From the IMG/VR virus record IMGVR_UViG_3300032085_000688, positions 1 to 41,843 of that record: a DNA stretch of 41,843 bases; one strand, 5' to 3'. The notes under the pieces are model-generated. The model was not told the origin of the DNA and searched no databases. It worked only from the letters and a program-made list of their open reading frames with translations. This DNA is from a virus. Made by a program: the position numbers and the translations under genes. Positions within the stretch are counted from its first letter, which is position 1. Each line of letters begins with the position of its first letter. Below are positions 1 to 8,039 of the stretch, piece by piece.

Positions 1-2157
1 ATAGATGTAAGTTCTGAGTATGCTTTAGAGTCAGGTAACGTGGAGTTAACACCTGATACAAAAATACCAAACCTGCCAGGATTCTGTAGTGGTGGTTTTG
101 TTCAATACGATACTGTGAGACAGAATGATAAATTTGGTATTAGTAACTTTGGTATACCGTGGTCTGGTATTCAAGCACCATTGACATGTGAAATGTGTCA
201 GTTAGGTTATGTGAATAACTCCATCATTAATGGTGGTGCGGATGCTGAGGATTGGGGTGGATTGATTCGACCTGGCTCGTTTGGTGCAGGATCAGGCGCT
301 CAGGGTAAGAGTAGACTTGAATCTCCATGTGATAATACATCACCTGATCGTAAAGATTGCGGATCTACTTATGTAACAAACACCAACTTCTATCAAGGAA
401 CCTACGGTTCTATTACTGGTAGAAACTTGCGTGGGGTTCCTAAGAAGTTTAGACCTGGCGTGCCTCACTATGATAACGCTGTCGCTGCTGGTTATGACGT
501 TGACGCTGGTGGTTGCTCTACTCCAACTGCTTACGCATGTTGCAGACCTCCGAGTGGAGGACTTATTGGTGAATGTGATTATAGCGTAACAACAATCGCT
601 GATTGTAACGCAAAATCAGGCGGATTTAAGTGGAGAGAATACTATCCCTGCGGAGTTGGTAAACGTCATCTTTGTCATCCTGATTTGGGTGAGCCTACGG
701 GGGGAAGAAACTGTCCAGGCGCCCCACCAGGCTTACACTTATCAGATTCATTCTTAAGTGATCCTAGACTGCCTGGAATTTGCACTTCAAAACATGGCTA
801 TACCCATCGACTTGTGGTTAGACTATATGAAAATGACACATTAGTAAACGATACTTCATCACCTGCGTTTAAGGATAGATATGAATGGATCTACGCACCA
901 TCCTTACCTGACTCACAGAAAGATGAATACACATATGTTCCTCAAGGTGTAAGAGCATCAACTGTTCGTGCGGGTGAAACAAGGTTTAGATCTCGAATTG
1001 ACGATAGCATTATCACGACAAAACTTTCTCTCACATCAAAAACTGTGGTTGACGAACTTCGTGAAACTCTCAGAGAAAAATGCGATGATTGTCCGCTAAG
1101 TAATCCAGTGTTTAAGACCGCTTGCGATAGAGCGATTGAACTTATCATGACATATGCAACCGACAAAGAAATCGCATGTGAAAATAAGATGAACACAGCC
1201 GAAGTTGATCTCAGAAGATACTATACATGTAAGTGTAACAATTACACAGAAATCGTGGATAATTTAATTAGAGAATTTAATAACAATGCGTGTGTTGAAA
1301 GTTCAGCAACAACGATTGATACAACTCCACTTTCTCAATCGATTAATGCGATGACGAATAGATACAAAAATATTGAGTCGTCTTGTTTAGAACTTTTGAG
1401 AGATAGAGATGAAGATGAAATCACGAGTAGAGAAAAAGAAAAAGGTTGTTGCTGTCAATACTTTAAGGAAAGAACTGATCGAAACAATAGAAGTTATGCA
1501 GCAGGATCGTTAAGTCAATGCTCTTACAACTCTCGTGTTGAATGCTCACGAATCACTGAATATGAAACTCGCTGGAGTAAGTGTCCCGATAACTGTTTTG
1601 AGGATTGTAAGAATCTGAACAAGCCTGATGAGTGCAGACTTTGTGACCAACAAATTGTTATAACTGAAGTTTCAAGCGAGGTGACAGATAAGATCGCAGA
1701 AGTGAGAAAGTCTTTGGGTTATCAAAGTAGTGAAAGAGATCGTCAGATTGGATCGTGTTGTTTCGAGAGACAAGCGTTCGATTATGAAGTCCCAGAGGGT
1801 CAAGATCCATCACGTTATTATGTTTTAGATTGTGTGTACGGTGTTTCAAGAGGTGTTTGTAATAGTGACCAGTGGGGGGACACCTCTCGTAAATGGATTA
1901 CTGATAAGCCTACTGATTGCACTGCATGTGATAGATCAGATCAATACTGCATTCAATCGGGGATCTGTAATCTAAATCTGAAACGATACTCTATACAAAG
2001 TGCGCAAGAACTTTCACAAAGAATCGCAAGTAGAATGAGTCAATCCACCGTTGTAGAAACAGATTCCACGACCGCTCCAGTCGATACTCCTGCTCCTACT
2101 CCACCACCGACACCACCACCATCGTCACCACCTAGCGGTGGAGGATACGGTTATTAA
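1..2157 (+). CDS. Large cysteine-rich protein with Pro-rich/Gly-Tyr C-terminal tail (5' partial)
   Basis: The frame is open from base 1, so the gene very probably starts upstream. The GTG at 40 is only the first start-like codon in view. I recognise no enzyme domain. Cysteines occur throughout, including CC-led modules at about nt 535-675 (ACC, then DC, then a GG-F step and further Cys), 1444-1600 (GCCC) and 1750-1935 (GSCCF); these resemble the GACC repeats of the downstream genes. The middle (about nt 1030-1440) is charged and probably helical. The end is Pro-rich (PPPTPPPSSPPS) followed by GGGYGY, a tail shared with the gene at 5055. It sits first in a run of five giant genes upstream of the neck genes, where tail-fibre or structural genes are expected. 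A virion or adhesin role is inference from size, repeats and position. Confidence 0.7.
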   Translation: MDVSSEYALESGNVELTPDTKIPNLPGFCSGGFVQYDTVRQNDKFGISNFGIPWSGIQAPLTCEMCQLGYVNNSIINGGADAEDWGGLIRPGSFGAGSGAQGKSRLESPCDNTSPDRKDCGSTYVTNTNFYQGTYGSITGRNLRGVPKKFRPGVPHYDNAVAAGYDVDAGGCSTPTAYACCRPPSGGLIGECDYSVTTIADCNAKSGGFKWREYYPCGVGKRHLCHPDLGEPTGGRNCPGAPPGLHLSDSFLSDPRLPGICTSKHGYTHRLVVRLYENDTLVNDTSSPAFKDRYEWIYAPSLPDSQKDEYTYVPQGVRASTVRAGETRFRSRIDDSIITTKLSLTSKTVVDELRETLREKCDDCPLSNPVFKTACDRAIELIMTYATDKEIACENKMNTAEVDLRRYYTCKCNNYTEIVDNLIREFNNNACVESSATTIDTTPLSQSINAMTNRYKNIESSCLELLRDRDEDEITSREKEKGCCCQYFKERTDRNNRSYAAGSLSQCSYNSRVECSRITEYETRWSKCPDNCFEDCKNLNKPDECRLCDQQIVITEVSSEVTDKIAEVRKSLGYQSSERDRQIGSCCFERQAFDYEVPEGQDPSRYYVLDCVYGVSRGVCNSDQWGDTSRKWITDKPTDCTACDRSDQYCIQSGICNLNLKRYSIQSAQELSQRIASRMSQSTVVETDSTTAPVDTPAPTPPPTPPPSSPPSGGGYGY

Positions 2158-2181
2158 CCTACATAGAGTAGAGGATACTAT

Positions 2182-5040
2182 ATGGCACTAGGTTACACCG
2201 CATCATTTAGCACAAGTCACATACGTCCGTACACTGGTCCAACGGGACCAAATAACTCTGTAGTTACAGGAACAGGCGGTGTTGCTGGTGCATCAAGTTC
2301 TACGGGTGCGACTGGTCCTATAGGACCGATTGGTGTGACAGGTTCAGAATTAATCGGAACATACTTTCAAAACGATCCGAGTAAACCTGCCTTTGGTTAC
2401 TATGTTTTACGTTTCTCTGACGGAGCAGGAAACGAAGTTACCGCAGCACCTAGAGGTCTTACTGGTCAAGCAGGACCAGTCGTTGGAGCATTTCCAAATA
2501 TTTTAAATACCTCTGTGGGAACAACAGGTATCTTCAATGGTATTACAACAGGAACAATCATTGGTCACGCTAATGCTCCTTACTTTGGAGTATGCGGATC
2601 AACACTTACGTTTAGAAGACTTGGTGTAAGTGGTGATTTAGTATTCTATAGCGATTTAGTAAAAATAGGAACTGGTCCTACTTACTCAGTCATTGGTATA
2701 TCTGGTCCACAGGCTTCAAAACTTTATGGAACGGTATTGGGTCAGTCAGTCGGTGAACTCGCATACCTTATCGATCAGAAAAGTGTTAAAGATGCTTATG
2801 GACTAACGTTTACAGATCAAGGTAGTATTGTCCCGCCTGATGCAGGTGACGGTGGACTTACTTGGGGTACAATATCACCAAAACTTTATAACAGTAGTAA
2901 CTTCTACCATGTGCATGGAAATGAAATTGACGGTGTGCAAAAAGACCCATTTAATATTAATACTGAGCAAGGGTCTGTTCATCTGGTATATGCTCCGTTT
3001 ACTTTGAATGACATAGTGTTTACAAAACATGCTAAAGATCCAATTAGTATCGCTCCGCACTGGGAGACACAAAGAACGAAACGGTTTGGATCAACTGCTG
3101 ATTATGGTGAGGCTAACTTAGCAACACTCATTATCAAAAATGGACCAGCAGGAATATCATTTAGTAATAAATTCTATTTTGATCCTAACAATAACACATT
3201 CTCTACTGGGGTGAACATCGTAAACTGTTTATCCTACGACGAGGGTGCGAGTTGGTTGTGTTCGATTGCAGGTAAAAACTATAATACTGATAAATCAAAT
3301 CTCATCAGTTACGGTGCTTGTTGCGATTATAGTGTATCATTTACTTGCGATGACTTTATTAGTGAGACAGAGTGTGAGGATAGAGGAGGCAGTTTCGAGT
3401 TCTATCCTGATACACCATGCTCTGAAACACCTTGCAACTTAAGTGATGTAGAAGGTTCATGTTGTTTAAATAAAAATCATGATAACGAACAAACGCTTTG
3501 TATCGATAGCACTAACTCCAGCGGAATCCCCGTAACCAGAGAATTCTGTGATCGATTCGGAGGAAACTTTAGAGCATTGGTTCCGTGTGACTCTGAAAAA
3601 TATCCATGTGATCCCGATGTTTGTGATGATGATTTTGGTTTGGTGGGAGCGTGCTGTCAGTTTGAATTAATCTCTGGAAATTACTATACATGCACAAACA
3701 ACCTATCAGCAAACGAGTGCTTTGAGTTAGGTGAACAGTCTGACTTGTTCTACACTATTTTTCAGGGTGTGAATACATATTGTTCATCAATCAACTGCTG
3801 TGATTCACTAACGAAGTATGGCGCATGTTGTTTGTCTGATGGTTTATGCACAGACGAAGTTTCCCCTGAAGAGTGTACGTCTATCGGTGGAATATACATG
3901 GGTCACAATACTGAATGTATATCAACTCCTTGTGTTTGCGATCCTCCTAATCATGGAGGTGGTCCAGTGATCGGACCAGACGCGATTGGAGCCTGTTGCA
4001 CAACTACAGGTGCGCTTTCATGCTGTACCGAGGGTCAAATATTTGAAGACTGTAACTATCCAAATCAAACTTGGCATAGGGGTATGAATTGTGATCAAGC
4101 ATGTCCATCATTACCAACACAATGTGGTTCAGGACCACCAATAGATGGATCATCAAATAATTCTAGTGGTGGTCCAAACTCAGGTGGAGTTGTTGGTAAG
4201 TGTTGTAAAAATTGTTCTAGTTGCTCTTCATATGATTTTGAATGTAATGACTTATATGTGAACGGTGGTTGTGGAAGATGGGTAGACGGCGCACACGAAA
4301 ATGGATCTATTAGTGATTGGTGCGATGGACCAAACTTACAAGAGGGTTATTCTGATTTTGCTGGTAGAATTTTTGGTGGGTTCCCACTGTGTTCATGCAC
4401 TGATAATATAACACAAGATGCTTGTAAGACATTGAGTGGAGAGGATGCAAACTGGACACCAGGCGAAACATGTCACATAACAGATGCAGGTCAGAGTATT
4501 TGCTTTGATCCTAAGTTTGCAATTGGAACTTGCTGTTTGCCTAGATTTAATGACAACCCAGAGGGTGGTTACGATTTCGATGCGGTGGATTGTAGTTACC
4601 CACCATTTGATGGTGTGGTAGGAACTTGTAGCGATTGGGAGTGTTCAAGTTGCACGAATGCGAATCAATGTGCTATACAAATAAATAACTTCTACCCAGT
4701 CGGAAGTAAAATTTATGGTTTCACGAAAACCGCAGAAAACTTTACTGAAATGACAGCAGTTATAGAGGCAGCGTTATTAAATCTAGATTACGGACCACTC
4801 ACAGAAAATGGTGGTGACGGCACGACGCAACCCTACTGGAGATCATATGGTAACTGTGTTGGTGCAGATTGTCCTAGACTCGAATGTGGAGGTTGTCCAA
4901 ATGTCGCAACGTCGTCAACTGATGGAGGTCAACCAACAGGTAATCCCAACACAAGGTGTGGTTATTGCTCTGAATACATGACATTCCCAAATTTTATAGA
5001 TGATAATGCTTACTCACCAACAGTTATTTGTCCCCCATAA
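2182..5040 (+). CDS. Cysteine-rich repeat protein with collagen-like N-terminus, putative fibre/adhesin
   Basis: A 952-residue protein whose ATG lies just after an AGAGGA ribosome site. Residues about 18-55 contain short Gly-X-Y runs (GPTGP, GATGPIGPIG), as in collagen-like phage fibre stems, with another short run near residue 95. The middle part (about 100-370) has few cysteines and is Gly/Thr/Ser-rich. From about residue 377 there are about seven cysteine modules beginning GACC, GSCC, GKCC or GTCC (near residues 377, 424, 488, 546, 602, 671 and 781). The classic ones follow GACC-x-C-x-EC-x-GG-x-C-x-C. No signal peptide is visible. The layout of stem followed by a repeat head suggests an extended virion surface protein. 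Similar GACC repeats occur, from memory, in planctomycete secreted proteins. Function is inferred. Confidence 0.75.
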   Translation: MALGYTASFSTSHIRPYTGPTGPNNSVVTGTGGVAGASSSTGATGPIGPIGVTGSELIGTYFQNDPSKPAFGYYVLRFSDGAGNEVTAAPRGLTGQAGPVVGAFPNILNTSVGTTGIFNGITTGTIIGHANAPYFGVCGSTLTFRRLGVSGDLVFYSDLVKIGTGPTYSVIGISGPQASKLYGTVLGQSVGELAYLIDQKSVKDAYGLTFTDQGSIVPPDAGDGGLTWGTISPKLYNSSNFYHVHGNEIDGVQKDPFNINTEQGSVHLVYAPFTLNDIVFTKHAKDPISIAPHWETQRTKRFGSTADYGEANLATLIIKNGPAGISFSNKFYFDPNNNTFSTGVNIVNCLSYDEGASWLCSIAGKNYNTDKSNLISYGACCDYSVSFTCDDFISETECEDRGGSFEFYPDTPCSETPCNLSDVEGSCCLNKNHDNEQTLCIDSTNSSGIPVTREFCDRFGGNFRALVPCDSEKYPCDPDVCDDDFGLVGACCQFELISGNYYTCTNNLSANECFELGEQSDLFYTIFQGVNTYCSSINCCDSLTKYGACCLSDGLCTDEVSPEECTSIGGIYMGHNTECISTPCVCDPPNHGGGPVIGPDAIGACCTTTGALSCCTEGQIFEDCNYPNQTWHRGMNCDQACPSLPTQCGSGPPIDGSSNNSSGGPNSGGVVGKCCKNCSSCSSYDFECNDLYVNGGCGRWVDGAHENGSISDWCDGPNLQEGYSDFAGRIFGGFPLCSCTDNITQDACKTLSGEDANWTPGETCHITDAGQSICFDPKFAIGTCCLPRFNDNPEGGYDFDAVDCSYPPFDGVVGTCSDWECSSCTNANQCAIQINNFYPVGSKIYGFTKTAENFTEMTAVIEAALLNLDYGPLTENGGDGTTQPYWRSYGNCVGADCPRLECGGCPNVATSSTDGGQPTGNPNTRCGYCSEYMTFPNFIDDNAYSPTVICPP

Positions 5041-5054
5041 GGAATACATAGTGT

Positions 5055-8024
5055 ATGTCACGAGGATCTAATCAACAACTCGGTTCATGTCAAACTTTTC
5101 CGATTGAGGGGTCTGGTTCAGACTCTCTACGATTTGGTTGTTTTACCACAACTAATTTTTTATGTAATCAATTAAATAATGTATTTCAAGCAAACAAACT
5201 AGGATTCGAGGCTCGGTTTAATCCTAATTTAGCCTGTGATCCAAATGTTACGAGTCTTGACTCATCTGGAGTATTGAATACAGGATTAAAGATACTAAGA
5301 GAGTATAGTAATCAGGATCACTTGCAACAAAGATATGGCACGCAAAGACCTCCCGAAGTTTTTTTACTAAACGAATGTCCCTCAGGTACAACACAAGTAG
5401 AAGAGTGTTGTTATGGTGATTGTGATAAACCGATTGGATTATGTCTTCGCAATAATAAACTAGATGTTCAAACTTTGTGTGACAACACATACAAAAGTGC
5501 ATTCAAAGGTGACGGTAGAAAAACAAGATCAGGAAACACAGTTCTAAAATCACAAAACACATTAGACACACGAAGAATAGATTCAACTCTTGTTCCTCAG
5601 AGCAGATCAGTTGTTTCTGGTATTGGGTGTAGAGATGGTGAATGTTTAAAAATACCAGACTTATATCAATACATTCAAAGTAGTCGTGTTATTGATTATA
5701 CTTTTTATCCTTATGACGATCAGACTTATAATAAACTGACAATGGGTAACATAGATTTACCTGCGGGTCAAACACCAAGAGATCATTTTATAACAATGTA
5801 TACTGAGGGTGGTCATGGTATAAACAGACCGATGACAATTGATGAAATGTATAATGCTCACTCCGATGATACAAATTTGTCTTTAACTAGAAATGACATC
5901 GCATTGATGGTATCGACCTATGAGGTAGAGGCAACATTCGGAGCGGATGAAAGTAAATTAAGAGTATCACTGAGCGATTGTGCGAATAGCACTTCCAATT
6001 ATCGTGACTGCTTAGAATGCGTGAGTAACAGTGCGTACATTGATAAATGCACAGATGCAATCAAAAAGACGAGGTGTTACGCCAAGCATGGTAACAATCC
6101 AACGTCAGGAGGTCCGTTTTGTGATGATGTGATTCAAAATTGTGAAGTTATACCGTCAGGGACACCAGAAAGTCGATGTTATCCTTTTAGAGATGTGAGA
6201 GTCACACCCAATAGTGAGTCATGCGTTTGTGATATTCAAAGATCAATAGAAACAGAAGAAGTTTTTGTGTCGTTTCCAAAAACAAACTCACCTACTAATG
6301 CAGAAGAAATAAAGATCACCGTTCCTGTCGGTGAAGGCGATTTTGTAGCGAGGAAACTGGGTGGTGTTCGAAGGTCCACTAGAGCGTCAAGAAAACTTAC
6401 AAAAGAAAACTTTGACACGAACCTGAATCGAAAAGTTTCGATTCGAGAAATTCAAAATACAAATGAATTTACAGGTCTATGTGTTTTGTCTGACACCACA
6501 ACCATAAACACCGATTTAAGATTATGTAATGAATTGGGTGGAGAATTCTTTGAAAACCCATTCGACTCTCAAGAGTTTAACAGAGATATTTTAACTGTAA
6601 ATAAAAACTCCATTTCCTATGAAAGAACACAGTCCTCTTTGGATAGTTGTGCTGAAAAAACACCAGACTATGACGCATGTATTCAATGTGTAAATAATGG
6701 AGAGGGATATTTTGGTGGTGATTTCTGCTCCGATGCTATCCAAAAATCAAGATGCTATTACAAGTTTTTTCCGAATGGTAGAGAACCTGATGGTAGGAGT
6801 CCGTGGTGTGGTCAGATAGTATCATATTGCGATAGATTCCAAAGAGATCCTGAAAGTCGTTGCTTCAAGAAAAATGCATCTTACGAAGCAATCGAGGAAG
6901 ATCCATTAGAAGACATCATACAGTCTCAAGTAGAAAATGATGCAAGACGACCTGCTTTGGATTATTGCTCCGACAACACACCCAATTATCGTGATTGCTT
7001 AGATTGTGTAAGTAATAGTCCGTACACTAATGAATGTGAAGATGCGATTAAAAAGACGAGATGTTATTTCAAGTATAACCCCGATAGTAAATCGTCTCCG
7101 TATTGTAGTCAAGTGAGAGCAAATTGCGATGGATTCCAAAGAGAACCCGAAAGTCGTTGCTTCGACAGAGATATATCTAATTATGATACCAAAAATGCAC
7201 AAACACCCGAAACAACATTGACACCTGAGGAGTCAACTCTTCCTAGTTCAATAGTCAACGAGGGTCGGGCTGGTGACATATATGGTGATTGTCATATTGT
7301 GAATCCAGATTATAGATCATGCTTGGACTGTGTATCACAAGGATTTCCACCGACCGACCCCTGTGCAGATACCATTAAGAAAATTAAATGTTACTATTCG
7401 TATGAGCCTATGCGATCAGCAGATTCGAAAAAGAAAGCACCTTTCTGTAATAGTCTTAATAGATATGGTTGTTACTGGAATCGTAATGATCCCCTTGTTA
7501 GTCGTTGTTTCGATGCAAACTATAGTAATCTTCCTGACGCAGATCAAATCTATACACAAGAGGTAAATGGATTCTTACCTCAAGAGTCTACGATTGAGGA
7601 TAGTCCAGAGGGTCCATTTGCAGTGTATGGAACGAGTACGTTTGGTACAGGATTCTATTATCCAATGTATACTACTGCTGAGGCTGCAAGAGCAGCGAAC
7701 TTAAGTGGTTTTGATAAAGTTGAATCTACTGGGTTTAGGGACGGATTGCTTTATCATACGCATTACATAACTGAGTATCCTGACATTGTTTTCTACATGC
7801 CTGATGATCAACTGAATCATGGTGTTAGTGATAGTGGTGGGTATAGGATCTTTAGGGGTGACACGAACCCAACAATCAGAGGAGGAATACGATCTACGTC
7901 AACACCTCCTGCTGCTGATCAAACTAGAGATAGTGGATATAGTCCACCATCTGCACCACCAACACCACCCCCATCATCACCACCACCATCAGGTGGAGGC
8001 GGTGGAGGATACGGAGGATATTGA
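5055..8024 (+). CDS. Cysteine-rich protein with four ~70-residue tandem modules and Pro/Gly-Tyr tail
   Basis: A 989-residue protein, ATG preceded by AAGGA. Four copies of one module lie at about residues 306-376, 529-604, 635-703 and 743-819. Each has the pattern C-x(5-6)-[YD]-x-[DSA]-C-[LI]-x-C-V-[SN], then DAIKK or DTIKK followed by [TI]-[RK]-CY, then two or three Cys, ending in SRC[YF]. The copies differ enough to be old duplications. A separate cluster near residue 117 reads ECCYGDC. The C-terminus is Pro-rich (PPTPPPSSPPP) followed by a Gly-rich GYGGY, nearly the same as the protein ending at 2157. No signal peptide, membrane segment or enzyme motif is seen. It is likely a structural or adhesion protein, because it lies in the same run of giant genes before gp13. 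Confidence 0.75.
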   Translation: MSRGSNQQLGSCQTFPIEGSGSDSLRFGCFTTTNFLCNQLNNVFQANKLGFEARFNPNLACDPNVTSLDSSGVLNTGLKILREYSNQDHLQQRYGTQRPPEVFLLNECPSGTTQVEECCYGDCDKPIGLCLRNNKLDVQTLCDNTYKSAFKGDGRKTRSGNTVLKSQNTLDTRRIDSTLVPQSRSVVSGIGCRDGECLKIPDLYQYIQSSRVIDYTFYPYDDQTYNKLTMGNIDLPAGQTPRDHFITMYTEGGHGINRPMTIDEMYNAHSDDTNLSLTRNDIALMVSTYEVEATFGADESKLRVSLSDCANSTSNYRDCLECVSNSAYIDKCTDAIKKTRCYAKHGNNPTSGGPFCDDVIQNCEVIPSGTPESRCYPFRDVRVTPNSESCVCDIQRSIETEEVFVSFPKTNSPTNAEEIKITVPVGEGDFVARKLGGVRRSTRASRKLTKENFDTNLNRKVSIREIQNTNEFTGLCVLSDTTTINTDLRLCNELGGEFFENPFDSQEFNRDILTVNKNSISYERTQSSLDSCAEKTPDYDACIQCVNNGEGYFGGDFCSDAIQKSRCYYKFFPNGREPDGRSPWCGQIVSYCDRFQRDPESRCFKKNASYEAIEEDPLEDIIQSQVENDARRPALDYCSDNTPNYRDCLDCVSNSPYTNECEDAIKKTRCYFKYNPDSKSSPYCSQVRANCDGFQREPESRCFDRDISNYDTKNAQTPETTLTPEESTLPSSIVNEGRAGDIYGDCHIVNPDYRSCLDCVSQGFPPTDPCADTIKKIKCYYSYEPMRSADSKKKAPFCNSLNRYGCYWNRNDPLVSRCFDANYSNLPDADQIYTQEVNGFLPQESTIEDSPEGPFAVYGTSTFGTGFYYPMYTTAEAARAANLSGFDKVESTGFRDGLLYHTHYITEYPDIVFYMPDDQLNHGVSDSGGYRIFRGDTNPTIRGGIRSTSTPPAADQTRDSGYSPPSAPPTPPPSSPPPSGGGGGGYGGY
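5970..7511 (+). repeat. Four diverged ~70-codon cysteine modules within one gene
   Basis: In-frame repeat units lie at about 5970-6182, 6639-6866, 6957-7163 and 7281-7511. Conserved anchors are NYRDCL or DYxxC near the start, an acidic-AIKK core followed by RCY, and a PESRC[YF] or VSRCF end. Units 1 and 3 share the most nearly identical stretches. Spacers between units 1-2 (about 150 codons) and 3-4 (about 40 codons) are acidic or polar. This is protein-level repetition rather than a recent DNA tandem repeat. Confidence 0.85.
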
Positions 8025-8030
8025 TAAATA
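8023..8030 (+). promoter_or_regulatory. Late-promoter-like GATAAATA before the GACC-repeat gene
   Basis: One mismatch to TATAAATA, overlapping the TGA stop of the previous gene and ending 9 bases before the next ATG. The short distance would give a nearly leaderless transcript, and no Shine-Dalgarno site is visible, so this is uncertain. Confidence 0.35.
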
Positions 8031-8039
8031 GTATAGTCC

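Noticed and set aside
5970-7511. CRISPR-like or DNA tandem repeat array
   Set aside because: Repeats are in-frame, diverged and conserved at protein level with variable spacing; no short identical direct repeats with unique spacers.
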